A stretch of 64,000 bases of DNA from Planctomycetota bacterium. GTDB lineage: Bacteria > Planctomycetota > Planctomycetia > Gemmatales > Gemmataceae. Positions 17,014 to 26,803 of the stretch are shown one piece after another. The stretch covers positions 1 through 64,000 of the forward strand of contig JAKOSN010000221.1 of the NCBI GenBank assembly GCA_029777335.1. Reading direction: 5' to 3'. The position numbers and the translations under genes were made by a program. Position 1 is the stretch's first letter; every line of letters starts with the position of its first letter. The notes below the pieces were generated by a model that did no database searches, was not told the origin of the DNA, and was given only the letters and a program-made list of their open reading frames with translations.

Positions 17014-20000
17014 TCAGCGCCAGGCGGCATAAAGAGTCATCCCCTGGTAATCCCGCACAAAGCCGGCCGCTTCCAGCAATTCGCGCCCCTCGGTGGTGGT
17101 CACGGGTTGGCCGTTCCATTCCTCCACCGTCAACTTGTAGCGTGGATTGCGATTCCCCTCACAGAGTCCAGGCAGAGTCTTCACCGCGTCGCGGACCTCC
17201 TCGCGGCTAGCGCTGGGCAACGCGGTCAGGCGTTTTCCCTGCTGTTCGACCAGGAGCACTGGTCTGCCGGCACGCACGACGAGCCACACCCCCACGCGCC
17301 GAACCAGGGGGCGCGTTCCTCCCTCGAGGAGCGGGATGTCCAGCGGCGCCCCCGAGCCGTAGAGATTCGCAGGATCGAGACTGTGCAACAGGATAACGGG
17401 CGCGGTCGCGGTTGAGGGAGCATCCAGTTCCTGCAACATGCGGGCGGCTTCAGGCAAGGCAAATTGTGCTCCCGACAATCCCTCGACAAAATAGCCCCGC
17501 CGTACCTCCCCCGATAACTCCATGCGCGCGAGGACCTCGTAAAGGATGCGCCAGGGCAGCAACCAGGGATCGAGCAGGGCCAGTTCGCGCGCGACAATCC
17601 CATAACGCTGCAATAAACAGGAGGCATGAAAGATCGCCTGAGTCTCTGCATCCGGTTGCCCCCAGGCGATTGTTGCCCACCTTCCTTCGGGTTGAAAGGC
17701 CGCCTGGCGACGCAAGGAACGGAGCGACACCCGCATGACACCTTGCCGCCCCAGTCCGCGCGCATGGTTCGAGGATGTCTGGTCCGTGAGCGCCTCTTGC
17801 GGACCGCGCCGCACCACGTCGAGATGATCGTTGGTCACCAGCGCGCGTTGGAGCAGTTGCCCGAGCGCATCGCGCACCACACTTGGAGCCAATCCGGTGG
17901 CGGTGGCGAGTTCGGTCACGAAGAGCGCTCCCCGCTGACGGAGGGTTGTCCATACCCGCTCCGCTTCAGGAGTGAGGGGTTCGTGGGAGTTGCTCGCCGG
18001 ACAGGAGCGATTTTCCAGATCTTCTCGCTCGATAAAGGACAGCAGTCCGCCCTCAGTCGGATTCCCCTGGGCCACCACCACTCCCAATCCGCCCGCGATC
18101 CACTGCTCCAACCAGCGCGGCTGATAGCCGGGAACGCGGGCCGGCAGGATCACCTGATCCCAAAGCTCCGCCGGCAAGGGAAGGCCACGCAGGCGCACTA
18201 GGGCGTCGCTCACGCCCTCGCTGGTCCCCCGTCGAGTAGCGGGATGCACTCCCTGCCAGCGCAGGACAAAATCGACAAATTGCGGCGCCGAGCAGGTGAT
18301 CACCTCGCGCCGCAGCAATCCCAGACTGGTGCGCTGCACCTGCTCCAGATTCGACGGGGCCGACCAGAGCAGCGGTTCGCCCTCCTCCTGCGGGACGGCC
18401 ACCACACGTCCGCTCTCCGCCCACTGGCGCAGATGGCGTTCGGCCCACTCGGCCTCGAAGGGATAGCGCTCAAGAATATCACGCAACCCAACCAGGGCGT
18501 GCGTGTGCAGAAACCGCTCCAGAATCGTCTCCGCCGCCTGACGCTGCAGCGCGGGCTCGACCTCCCCATCCAGGGCGAACGCCTGGCGATAGAGGGATTC
18601 TTCCTCGGCAAGAATCCACCGACGTGGCTGACGCGTGCGCGGCAATTCCAGCGTGCATGCCAGCTGCTGGGTTTGCAATTGCTCCAGAAAGGCAGCCATT
18701 GGGCCTTCCAGCTCCGACTCGCTCAGATCGCCCAGCCGACGCAACCACTCTGCCATCTCGGGCAGGCTGCGCGGCGGTTGCCCGAGCCCGCGCAGGCGTT
18801 TCTCGACCTGATGCACGGCGCGTGGATCGAGCAGATGGGCGTTTTTTTCGGGTGCCAGCAACTGTTGCAGCAGTGTTTGATCCAGCTTCTGCCCCGACCG
18901 GCCATCGTTCTCCACCTCGTCAGTGCGGTAGAAGTTGGCTGCCTGGAACGAGAAGAGCAACCCCGAGGCAAAGGCGGACGGGATCTCACGACGAGTGACG
19001 ACAATTTCGATCTCTTTTTTCTGAATTGCGTGAAGCAACTCGATCAACCGAGGCACGTCGAGATGATCGTGCAGGCACTCACGCACGGTTTCCACCACCA
19101 CGGGGAAGTCGGGATGTTGGCGGGCGACCTGGAGCAAATCGCGTGCGCGCAGCCGTTGCAACCAGAGTGGTGCCCGCTGCCCCGGTTTACCCCGTGGCAT
19201 CAGCATGGCGCGCGCCGCATTCTGGCGGAAACGCAGAGCAAAAAGCGCGCTCTCGGTCAGTTCCTCCAGAATCAGAGCTTCGGCATTTTCTGGATGGAGC
19301 CCCTCGAAAAGATCGATGAGAGGTTCTTCGCAGTCGGTCAGCCGAAGGAGCAGGCCATCGTCGTGATGGAGGCACTGTGGGCGATAGCCGAGGCGTTGCC
19401 GCAAACGCGCCTCCAGAGCAAATCGCAGGGCGAGATGCACGCGCATCCCGAATGGGCTCAGGAGAATCACCTGCCAGTCGCCGAGTTGATCCCGCGAGGC
19501 CTCGACCACCAGCACACGGTCGGTGGGGAGCACTCCACTGCCATCGAGCTGTCGCTGCACATGAGCACGCAAACTGCGCGCCGCCTGGACATCCAGATGA
19601 TAATCCTTGTGCAGCCAGTCCAGGCAGTCGGTGTGATCCAGCCGGGCAGTCAGCTCCCGAAGAAAGGCGCCGATCGCCAGACCCAGATCCGGACTGCGGC
19701 CAATTCCCTCGCCGCGCCAGAAGGGGATCATCGCGGGCGCCCCTTCTGCGGGAGCAACCGTCACGCGATCCGCGTCAATCTGCACCAGGCGCCAGGCACT
19801 TGTCCCAAGGAGAAAGGCATCCCCCACCCGCCGTTCGTAGATGAATTCCTCGTCCAGTTCGCCCACGCGCACCCCCGAGGTGGTGTAGGCGGCGTATTGC
19901 CCCGTATCCGGGATCGTTCCCCCATTCACGAGAGCGAGTTGGTGCGTCCCGGGAAGCGCATGCAATCGATTGTGGATGCGATCCCAGCTGATGCGCGGCT

Positions 20001-21447
20001 GGAGTGCCTCCATCGTGGCAGGCCGGTTCGTTCCCGGTTGCGGGGCCGCCGGTTGAAACCGATAGCGTCCGCTGACCATCTCCAGCACACTTTCGAAGGC
20101 AGCGGGCGAAAGATCACGATACGGAGAGGCACGGCGAACAAGGGAAAAAAGATCCGTTACCTCCCAGTCATCCATCGCTACCAGCGCCACGATCTGCTGC
20201 GCCAGGACATCCAGACAGTTGGTCGGCACGCGAAGCGCTTCCACACGACCAGCGATCATCTCGCGGGCCAGAACAGCCTGTTCGAGCAGATCGGCTGCCA
20301 TCTTGGGAATCAGCCGTCCCTTGCTTTTCTGGCCGACGAGATGGCCGGCTCGTCCCACACGTTGCAGCGCACGAGCGACATTCCCTGGAGATTCGACCTG
20401 ACAGACCAGATCGACGGCGCCCATGTCAATCCCCATCTCCAGCGAGGCTGTCGCAACGACGGCGGGAAGCCTCCCCTCCTTGAGTGCCTGCTCGGTTTGC
20501 TGTCGAACCTCCAGGGCCACGCTGCCATGATGCGCCCGCGCGAGTTCTCCTTCCTCGTTGAGAAACGCGGTGATGCGCTCCACGGCACGGCGATCATTGG
20601 CGAAAACCAGCGTGGAGCGATGCTCGCGAATGAGATCCCCGAGCAAGCGGTAGATCGAGGGCCAGATCGAGCGTTCAGGGAGTGGGCCAAATTGCTCCAC
20701 AGGGTTGATCACGCGCAGATCGAGATCCTTGCGCAGCCCCGCATCGATAATGCGCACCGGCCGCGGGTGGAGGGTTCCCTCCGCATCCACTTCCAACCCG
20801 CCGAGAAAGCGCGCAACCTCTTCGAGTGGGCGCTGCGTGGCAGAGAGGCCAATCCGCACAAACGGCCGGGTTTGGAGAGCAGCCAGACGTTCCAGCAAGA
20901 GCGAGAGAAAGACTCCTCGCTTGTTGCCGCACAGGGCGTGGATCTCATCCACGATGCAGTGGGTGACGTTGCGCAGCGTATCTCGAGCGCGCGAGGTGAG
21001 CAACAGATGTAGCGATTCGGGAGTGGTGATCAGGATGTGCGGAGGCCGGCGGATCTGGCGTTGCCGTTCCGCCGTGGGAGTGTCTCCAGTGCGCACGCCG
21101 ACCTCGAGCGTGGGCAAAAGAAACGCCAGGCGCTGCGCCGTCTGCGCCACTCCCTCCAGAGGCACCTGCAGGTTGCGTGCGATGTCGTTATTCAGCGCCT
21201 TGAGCGGAGAGATGTACAGAACACGCACCGCGCGTCCCAGCTGTGGTTGTCGCCAGAGGTGGTCGAGACATGCAAGAAAGCTCGCCAGCGTTTTGCCAGA
21301 GCCCGTTGGCGCCAGGATTAACGTGTTTTCCCCGGCCGCGATGGTCGGCCAGCCCAGGCGCTGAGGGGGCGTGGGCTCACCCAGCGCCGCGCGAAACCAC
21401 TGTTGGACCGGGGGCAAAAACAGGCTGAGAGGGTCGGTGGCATCCAT
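17014..21447 (-). CDS. lhr: Large ATP-dependent helicase Lhr
   Basis: 1477 residues, near the length of long-form bacterial Lhr. Helicase motifs are clear: Walker A APTGSGKT (46-53), DEIH (167-170), SAT in GLSATQRP and QRVGRAGH. The C-terminal two-thirds carries the Lhr-specific region with winged-helix repeats (GVRVGELDEEF, TCSAPQFVDFVLRWQGVHP). Lhr is a superfamily-2 3'-5' DNA translocase linked to DNA repair. The start has no Shine-Dalgarno sequence; instead TACAAT lies 6 bases before the ATG, compatible with a leaderless mRNA. The gene is convergent with the M48/hydrolase gene. A very long open frame on the opposite strand inside it is an artefact of GC-rich codon use. Confidence 0.93.
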   Translation of the reverse strand: MDATDPLSLFLPPVQQWFRAALGEPTPPQRLGWPTIAAGENTLILAPTGSGKTLASFLACLDHLWRQPQLGRAVRVLYISPLKALNNDIARNLQVPLEGVAQTAQRLAFLLPTLEVGVRTGDTPTAERQRQIRRPPHILITTPESLHLLLTSRARDTLRNVTHCIVDEIHALCGNKRGVFLSLLLERLAALQTRPFVRIGLSATQRPLEEVARFLGGLEVDAEGTLHPRPVRIIDAGLRKDLDLRVINPVEQFGPLPERSIWPSIYRLLGDLIREHRSTLVFANDRRAVERITAFLNEEGELARAHHGSVALEVRQQTEQALKEGRLPAVVATASLEMGIDMGAVDLVCQVESPGNVARALQRVGRAGHLVGQKSKGRLIPKMAADLLEQAVLAREMIAGRVEALRVPTNCLDVLAQQIVALVAMDDWEVTDLFSLVRRASPYRDLSPAAFESVLEMVSGRYRFQPAAPQPGTNRPATMEALQPRISWDRIHNRLHALPGTHQLALVNGGTIPDTGQYAAYTTSGVRVGELDEEFIYERRVGDAFLLGTSAWRLVQIDADRVTVAPAEGAPAMIPFWRGEGIGRSPDLGLAIGAFLRELTARLDHTDCLDWLHKDYHLDVQAARSLRAHVQRQLDGSGVLPTDRVLVVEASRDQLGDWQVILLSPFGMRVHLALRFALEARLRQRLGYRPQCLHHDDGLLLRLTDCEEPLIDLFEGLHPENAEALILEELTESALFALRFRQNAARAMLMPRGKPGQRAPLWLQRLRARDLLQVARQHPDFPVVVETVRECLHDHLDVPRLIELLHAIQKKEIEIVVTRREIPSAFASGLLFSFQAANFYRTDEVENDGRSGQKLDQTLLQQLLAPEKNAHLLDPRAVHQVEKRLRGLGQPPRSLPEMAEWLRRLGDLSESELEGPMAAFLEQLQTQQLACTLELPRTRQPRRWILAEEESLYRQAFALDGEVEPALQRQAAETILERFLHTHALVGLRDILERYPFEAEWAERHLRQWAESGRVVAVPQEEGEPLLWSAPSNLEQVQRTSLGLLRREVITCSAPQFVDFVLRWQGVHPATRRGTSEGVSDALVRLRGLPLPAELWDQVILPARVPGYQPRWLEQWIAGGLGVVVAQGNPTEGGLLSFIEREDLENRSCPASNSHEPLTPEAERVWTTLRQRGALFVTELATATGLAPSVVRDALGQLLQRALVTNDHLDVVRRGPQEALTDQTSSNHARGLGRQGVMRVSLRSLRRQAAFQPEGRWATIAWGQPDAETQAIFHASCLLQRYGIVARELALLDPWLLPWRILYEVLARMELSGEVRRGYFVEGLSGAQFALPEAARMLQELDAPSTATAPVILLHSLDPANLYGSGAPLDIPLLEGGTRPLVRRVGVWLVVRAGRPVLLVEQQGKRLTALPSASREEVRDAVKTLPGLCEGNRNPRYKLTVEEWNGQPVTTTEGRELLEAAGFVRDYQGMTLYAAWR

Positions 21448-21492
21448 GCGACCATTGTACCGATGTGCGCTGGCCCAGTCTCGTGGTTTTGT

Positions 21493-22043
21493 TCAGGTGT
21501 TCACGTCCCAGATCACCAGCCTGACATCTCCCCCAACGCCAGCCCATCAGGAGAGAACGCGGGGACCTGAATGGAACCAATCCCCAGTTCAGCGCCTGGC
21601 GTTCTTTCTGGGCGGTGACATCCCACCGCCGCACCATGCCGTCGTGGCTCGCCGAGAGGATCGATCTTCCCTCGGTGGAAAAGGTAACGTTGCTCACCAC
21701 CCGGCGATGGCGCCTCAGACTGGCGAGACGCTTTCCCAGGCAGAGATCCCAGAGGACGACTTCCCACCCACTCACGCAGGCCAGGGTTTTCCCATCCGGT
21801 GCGAGGGCAAGATGCTTGACTGGTGTGACGTACTTGAGATCGGGTGGTTTCTTCTTCTGCTTTTCATCCTCACCCAAAGCCCAGATTCGTACGATGCCGT
21901 TGGCGTACAACCCAGCCGCTTGCCGCGTGTCAGATCCCAGAGCGAGACCGCATGGCCGTTCCCTGCTGCCGATGCCAGGATGCTCCCATCTGGGAGAAGA
22001 CGAGTGCGCGAATCCGGCGTCGATGTCCCTTGAGGATGAGCAT
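21493..22043 (-). pseudogene. WD40-repeat gene broken by four frameshifts
   Basis: Reading from an ATG at 22043 (GGAGG 9 bases upstream) to a TGA at 21493-21495, WD40 sequence is found continuously but in changing frames: KGHRRRIRALVFS, then DGSILASAAGNGHAVSLWDL, then ANGIVRIWALGED through HDGMVRRWDVTAQKERQ, then VPAFSPDGLALG, then GDVRLVIWDVNT and stop. Each break falls at or near a place where WD40 sense is kept on both sides (for example the first needs one extra C to read VFSPDG). The intact gene would have encoded about 180 residues. It lies between lhr and the phosphatase gene. Sequencing error is an alternative, but four in 550 bp with none elsewhere is unlikely. Confidence 0.8.
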
Positions 22044-22113
22044 GATGGTCAGCCTCCCCGGTCGGCTCTAGCATAGCACGGATGGGATTGTTCCTCGGTC
22101 GGAGTCCACTCAC

Positions 22114-23826
22114 ATGATACGCATCTTGCTTGCCGTCGTTCTGGGTTGTGTGCTGGTCTCCACGGTGAGGGGACAACCGAGCGCACCGGCAGCGCCCCGG
22201 CCTTCGGTGCGCCTCGCCGTCCTGCTGATGTTTGATCAGTTGCGTGGCGATTACCTTGAACGCTGGGACAAGCTCTTTGGCAAGGAAGGCTTCCACCGAT
22301 TGACACAGGAGGGATTGTGGTTTCAGAACTGCCATTATCCCTATGCGGGCACCTTCACTGGTCCCGGTCATGCCAGCGTGCTCACCGGCTGCTTCCCCTT
22401 TCGCCATGGAATTGTTGCCAATGAATGGTACGATCCGGTGAGCAAGGAATTCATCTACTGTGCTGGCTCTGATCGCTACCAGCGCGTGCCTCCCTTGCAA
22501 AATCCTCCCAAGACCACCAAGAAGGGAAACGGCCAGGGCAACCCCGATCGGTTGCTGGTCCCCACCCTTGGCGACGCTTTGAAAGATGCCACGGCGGGCA
22601 AGGGGCGCGTCTTTGCCTTCTCGTTCAAGGATCGCAGTGCCGTCCTCCCGGCGGGGCACCGACCCGATGGCTGCTACTGGTTCGATACCACGACCGGCGA
22701 GGTGATCACTTCCACCTACTATCGAGATAGTGTTCATCCCTGGGTGCGCGACTTCCAGAAGACCCGTCCCCTGGATCGCTGGTTTGGCAAGGAATGGACT
22801 CGTTTGCGTTCGGATCTGGACTATGCGCAGTTTAGCGGCCCCGATGAAGTTGCAGGCGAGGGAAAGGGCTCGGCACAGGGTCGCACCTTTCCGCACCCCT
22901 TTGGCAAGAAGGCCGAGAAGCCAGAGAAGGAATACTACACCGCCGTGTACAATTCCCCTTTTGGCAATGAGGTGTTGCTCCAACTGGTGAAGAAAGGGAT
23001 CGAAGCGGAGAAGCTGGGCACACGGGATATTCCCGATCTCTTAACCATCAGTTTTTCGAGCAACGATCCCGTGGGCCATTGCTGGGGACCGGATTCGCAG
23101 GAGGTGCTCGATACCACACTGCGTGCCGACCTGATTGTGCGCGATCTGCTCGCCTATCTCGACAAGCAGGTCGGCAAGGAGCATTATGTCCTGGTGTTGA
23201 CCGCCGATCACGGCGTGTGTCCCCTCCCCGAGGTGTCGGCCAAACGAGGGAAGCAGGCGAAACGCATCCCGATCGCTCCGCTGTTGAAGGCTGCGGAAAA
23301 ACATCTGGAGGAAAAGTTCGGCGCTGAACAGGACGAGTCGATCACCTACATCGAGCAGGTGGAGAACAACTGGATCTGGCTGAATCGCAGTTTGCTGAAA
23401 GCACGCAAACTGGAACTCGCTGTTGTGGAGGCCGAGTTGGCGAGATGGCTGCAGAAGCAACCCGGCATCGCACGCACCTACACCGCGACCCAGCTGCGCA
23501 AGGGGCGACCGACCAACGACCGTCTCGCCGAGATGGAATGGCTCTCCTTCCAATCCACGCGCTGCGGCGAGGTCCTGGTTCGACTCGAACCGTTCTACCT
23601 CTTTTCCACCTCGTCGATCACCACGGGCACCACGCATGGCACCCCGTATGAATATGACACCCATGTGCCACTGATCGTCTACGGAGCAGGAGTTCGAACG
23701 GCGGTGCGCAAGGATCGCGTTACACCTCAGGCGGCCGCGCCCATCCTGGCTCATGCCCTGGGAATTCGCCCGCCGCGCACCTGTGAAACGCCCTTGCCCG
23801 CCGAGGTTTTCACTGGTCAGCGCTGA
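22114..23826 (+). CDS. Exported alkaline phosphatase, PafA-like type I phosphodiesterase/phosphatase
   Basis: 570 residues with a signal peptide (MIRILLAVVLGCVLVSTVRG). Metal-site motifs of the alkaline phosphatase superfamily are present: LLMFDQLRGDYL (first Asp), GTFTGPGHASVLTG with the nucleophile Thr, NSPFGNEVLL, ISFSSNDPVGHCWGPDS, TADHGV and TTHGTPYEYDTHVPLIVYG. A Thr nucleophile and the SPFGNE motif are typical of PafA-type calcium-activated phosphatases, which release phosphate from organic monoesters in the periplasm. CGGAG lies 10 bases upstream of the start. It ends 4 bp from a convergent gene. No Pho box was recognised. Confidence 0.88.
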   Translation: MIRILLAVVLGCVLVSTVRGQPSAPAAPRPSVRLAVLLMFDQLRGDYLERWDKLFGKEGFHRLTQEGLWFQNCHYPYAGTFTGPGHASVLTGCFPFRHGIVANEWYDPVSKEFIYCAGSDRYQRVPPLQNPPKTTKKGNGQGNPDRLLVPTLGDALKDATAGKGRVFAFSFKDRSAVLPAGHRPDGCYWFDTTTGEVITSTYYRDSVHPWVRDFQKTRPLDRWFGKEWTRLRSDLDYAQFSGPDEVAGEGKGSAQGRTFPHPFGKKAEKPEKEYYTAVYNSPFGNEVLLQLVKKGIEAEKLGTRDIPDLLTISFSSNDPVGHCWGPDSQEVLDTTLRADLIVRDLLAYLDKQVGKEHYVLVLTADHGVCPLPEVSAKRGKQAKRIPIAPLLKAAEKHLEEKFGAEQDESITYIEQVENNWIWLNRSLLKARKLELAVVEAELARWLQKQPGIARTYTATQLRKGRPTNDRLAEMEWLSFQSTRCGEVLVRLEPFYLFSTSSITTGTTHGTPYEYDTHVPLIVYGAGVRTAVRKDRVTPQAAAPILAHALGIRPPRTCETPLPAEVFTGQR

Positions 23827-23830
23827 GCGC

Positions 23831-24547
23831 TTACTTCCCCAGCTCGGTGACCTTGCCATTCTGGATGTGCTTGATGTAGACGATCTTCTTCAGGTCGGGA
23901 GTGCCGATGTTCACCGTGGAGCCATCCGTGAGCTTGAAGACCATGATGTGAATCCCGCTGCCAATATCGAGCGCGGACGGACCCACCCAGGCCTCGATCT
24001 CGCTCCAGCTGGCCCCCTTCGGGATGGCCCGAAAGGTTTCGAGTTGTCGGGTGAAGTTGGTGCGAGGTGGTTGTTCCAGCGCCTTTTCAATGGTGGTCAG
24101 ATCGAGTTTGCGCGCGAGCGTGGTCAAATCATCCAGGCTGGCATCCTCGCGTCCTTCGAGTTGCACGGACCGATCCGCCGTCAACGGCAAGAGCAGGAGG
24201 CGTCGCTCCCTCTCCTCGATTCCGTAAGCTTTTCGATCTCCCACCTTGATGGTGCGCGGCGAGGGCTTGCGAGGCTGGAGATTCTTGATCGTGGTGGCCA
24301 GCCGCGGATCTCGCCGGAGAGTGAGCGTCACCGTGCGCAACGCCCCGCCCGTCCATTCATACTCCACCGATTGAGAATATTCACGAGGGTTTTTCTCTTT
24401 TTTCACCACGGGTTGTTTGAAACGCCGCTGATAGCCGGGGAATGACGGGAAGACCCCAAACCACCCGGCACAGGGGCTCTCGGCTGCTTGCAACAACGGT
24501 ATCTCCAGCACAATCCACACAACCGCAACCATCAATCGACCTGCCAT
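23831..24547 (-). CDS. Exported hypothetical protein
   Basis: 238 residues from the ATG at 24547, which is preceded by GGGAGAAAAG; the frame is open to 24814 but that part overlaps the divergent gene and looks non-coding. A signal peptide (MAGRLMVAVVWIVLEIPLLQAAES) is followed by a Trp/Phe/Pro-rich stretch, a beta-rich domain (EYEWTGGALRTVTLTLRRDP) and a C-terminal half ending in YIKHIQNGKVTELGK. The last 70 residues, with ASWSEIEAWVGPSALDI, recall the SmpA/OmlA-like 'bam-E' pattern of small exported proteins, but too weakly to name it. Divergent from the ADP-ribosylglycohydrolase by 90 bp and convergent with the phosphatase. Confidence 0.7.
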   Translation of the reverse strand: MAGRLMVAVVWIVLEIPLLQAAESPCAGWFGVFPSFPGYQRRFKQPVVKKEKNPREYSQSVEYEWTGGALRTVTLTLRRDPRLATTIKNLQPRKPSPRTIKVGDRKAYGIEERERRLLLLPLTADRSVQLEGREDASLDDLTTLARKLDLTTIEKALEQPPRTNFTRQLETFRAIPKGASWSEIEAWVGPSALDIGSGIHIMVFKLTDGSTVNIGTPDLKKIVYIKHIQNGKVTELGK

Positions 24548-24637
24548 TACTTTTCTCCCGTCGAGAATCTCTTGCAGAGCGCCCCCGTCACGGGACATTA
24601 TGGCGAGAGCTTTTCCCTGGAGCAATCGGGAACGAGC

Positions 24638-25702
24638 ATGGCTGTTACACACGAACAGGCTCTGATTGGTTGTCTGCTGGGCACGGCGGTGGGCGACGCC
24701 CTTGGCCTGTGTGTGGAGGGGCTCAGTCCGCGGCGCGGTCAGCGGATTTATCAGCCGCGCGATCGCTACCACTTCCTTCTGAATCGTGGCATGTGCTCGG
24801 ACGACACGGAGCACACCTGCCTGGTTGCGGGAGCCCTGGTGGCCTCGGGTGGGGAGGTCGAGCGCTTTCGACGAGATCTCGCCTGGCGGATGCGATGGTG
24901 GCTGCTGGGCTTACCGGCAGGGATTGGTCTGGCCACGTTGCGCGGAATTGTTCGCCTCTGGCTGGGGATCGCGCCGGAGCGAAGCGGCGTGTTCTCTGCC
25001 GGGAATGGTCCCGCGATGCGCAGCGCCTTGCTGGGCGTGTACGCCGGAAGCAATCGCCCACTGCTAAGGCAACTCGTTCGCGCCAGCACCCGTTTGACGC
25101 ACACCGATCCAAAGGCAGAGTATGGTGCCCTGGCAGTGGCCCTGGCCGCTTCATTTGCCAGCCAGCAGGGAAGCCAGAAGGTGGATCCCGCTACCTATCG
25201 GGCGGTGCTGCACGAGATGCTCGCCGGGGAAGGGGCGGAGTTTCTGGGCCGAGTGGATCAGGCGCTGGACAGCGCGGTCCGCGGACAGAGCACTCCCGAA
25301 TTCGCCCTGGATCTCGGGCTGAAACGAGGAGTAACAGGATATGTGTATCACACCGTTCCCGTCGTCCTGCAAGCCTGGCTGCGCCACCGCGATCAGTTCC
25401 GCCCCGCCCTGCTCGCTATCCTGGCTGCCGGCGGAGATACCGACACCACGGCAGCGATTCTCGGGGGAATTGTGGGGGCTGGGGTGGGACGTGCGGGGAT
25501 TCCCGAGGAATGGCTCGCCGGACTGGCGGAGTGGCCGCGGTCGGTAACCTGGATGGAGAACCTGGGGCGCCAGGTGGCCGGCGGCACGGCGACACAGCCC
25601 TTGCCCCTTCCCCTGTTTGCGCTCGCGGTGCTCGGGCGCAATCTGCTGTTCTCGCTCCTGGTTCTGCTACACCTCGGCCGCCGAATGTTGCCTCCTTACT
25701 GA
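24638..25702 (+). CDS. ADP-ribosylglycohydrolase family protein
   Basis: 354 residues from the ATG at 24638; a longer frame upstream has no family features. Motifs of the family are clear: GCLLGTAVGDALGLCVEG (11-28), SDDTEHT (54-60) and GGDTDTTAAILGGIVGA near the C-terminus, which bind the magnesium ions. Family members remove ADP-ribose from arginine (as in DraG) or other sites; the target here is unknown. A hydrophobic C-terminus (LFALAVLGRNLLFSLLVLLHLG) is unusual for the family and may be a membrane tail. It is followed after 16 bp by an HD-type hydrolase gene, so the two are probably co-transcribed. Confidence 0.85.
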   Translation: MAVTHEQALIGCLLGTAVGDALGLCVEGLSPRRGQRIYQPRDRYHFLLNRGMCSDDTEHTCLVAGALVASGGEVERFRRDLAWRMRWWLLGLPAGIGLATLRGIVRLWLGIAPERSGVFSAGNGPAMRSALLGVYAGSNRPLLRQLVRASTRLTHTDPKAEYGALAVALAASFASQQGSQKVDPATYRAVLHEMLAGEGAEFLGRVDQALDSAVRGQSTPEFALDLGLKRGVTGYVYHTVPVVLQAWLRHRDQFRPALLAILAAGGDTDTTAAILGGIVGAGVGRAGIPEEWLAGLAEWPRSVTWMENLGRQVAGGTATQPLPLPLFALAVLGRNLLFSLLVLLHLGRRMLPPY

Positions 25703-25718
25703 AGAGGAAATACCTGCC

Positions 25719-26363
25719 ATGGATCGTGAACCCCTGCGACTTGCACGCTGGCAGAAACTGGGGCAAATGCTCGGGGTTTCCGCGAACGAGTGGACGAACT
25801 CGTACACGAAATTGCTCAAGGCGTGGTCGAGTCCGGGCAGATATTATCACTCGCTGGACCATCTGGACGCGATGCTGGGGCTCCTCGAACGCTTTCAGCA
25901 TCAGGCACACGATTGGCCAGGATTACTCCTTGCGGCATGGTATCACGATGCAATTTACGATCCCCGCGCCAGTGATAACGAAGCACAGAGCGCGCGGTGG
26001 TTTCTGGAAGAGGCGCACTCCTGGAAGCTGGCCAGGGAACAGTGCGAACGCGTCGTCGAGTTGATCCGGTTGACCCAGACTCACACGGCCCACCCAGAGG
26101 ATCAGGATGCTCAGCTGTTGCTCGATGCAGACCTGGCCATTCTGGGCACCTCGCCCGAGGAGTACGCTCGCTATGCTCAGGCGATTCGACAGGAGTATGC
26201 CTGGGTCCCGGAGGATGCCTATCGCAGAGGACGGACACAGGTCCTGGAGCGATTCCTCCAACGCGCCCGGATCTATCAAACGGAGGAGCTGTATCGCGAA
26301 AGAGAGGTGGCGGCTCGGAGTAATTTACGCAAGGAATATGCGAGTTTGACTGGATCTCCTTGA
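25719..26363 (+). CDS. HD-domain predicted metal-dependent hydrolase
   Basis: 214 residues from the ATG at 25719 with GAGG upstream. The sequence has YHSLDHLDAML, AAWYHDAIYDP, DNEAQSARWF and DADLAILG, the pattern of the COG4339-type HD hydrolases related to phosphohydrolases. Metal-binding His and Asp residues are in YHSLDH, WYHDA and LLDADLA. The substrate is unknown. It lies 16 bp after the ADP-ribosylglycohydrolase gene; a shared role in nucleotide or ADP-ribose salvage would be an inference from position only. Confidence 0.8.
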   Translation: MDREPLRLARWQKLGQMLGVSANEWTNSYTKLLKAWSSPGRYYHSLDHLDAMLGLLERFQHQAHDWPGLLLAAWYHDAIYDPRASDNEAQSARWFLEEAHSWKLAREQCERVVELIRLTQTHTAHPEDQDAQLLLDADLAILGTSPEEYARYAQAIRQEYAWVPEDAYRRGRTQVLERFLQRARIYQTEELYREREVAARSNLRKEYASLTGSP

Positions 26364-26551
26364 CAGAAAAGGAGGACAGCGCAAGATGTAGTGAACGGCC
26401 CGGAACAACACCCAAAAAACGAGAAGCGAAGTAGCCGTCGCGCCTTGTCGTGCGCTGGCTGTCTCATATACTTTTGGCATCGTATACCCTGGACGATCGG
26501 AACAGTCTATCTGCCAGGGGGAACTGGAATCAAAGTGAGGACCAGTATTTT

Positions 26552-26734
26552 ATGGTGAGTCACGTAGCGGAGGAACTGGACTTTATCGAGGAGCTGCGTT
26601 TGCGCCGTTGGGCGCGCGAAAACTACGTTCCTCGGGCCGAGCGCGAACTCTCCTGGCACCCGGTCATCCTCGACGAGATGGCTCGCAAGGAGCAGGAGTC
26701 CGGCGCGCTGCAGACACTCCACACGCTGGCTTGA
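26552..26734 (+). CDS. Small conserved-looking planctomycete protein
   Basis: 60 residues from the ATG at 26552, with GAGG 11 bases upstream; an in-frame ATG at 26450 is also possible. The sequence (EELDFIEELRLRRWARENYVP, SWHPVILDEMARKEQE) looks like a short planctomycete protein with a conserved RRWARENYV..WHPV.LDEM core. No signal peptide or membrane segment. Function unknown. A terminator-like hairpin follows. Confidence 0.6.
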   Translation: MVSHVAEELDFIEELRLRRWARENYVPRAERELSWHPVILDEMARKEQESGALQTLHTLA

Positions 26735-26803
26735 CATCCGTCGTTCCCGCCAGGGAACGCCCTGCGAACAACTCTCCTGTTCAGGGCTCGAGGCCCTCAC
26801 AAG

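Noticed and set aside
18244-21012. 922-codon plus-strand open frame inside lhr
   Set aside because: Antisense to unmistakable helicase motifs; low-complexity Arg/His/Gln-rich translation typical of GC-rich shadow frames.
24442-26064. 540-codon plus-strand open frame
   Set aside because: Overlaps the ADP-ribosylglycohydrolase and HD genes in another frame; Arg/Gly/Ser-rich with no motif.
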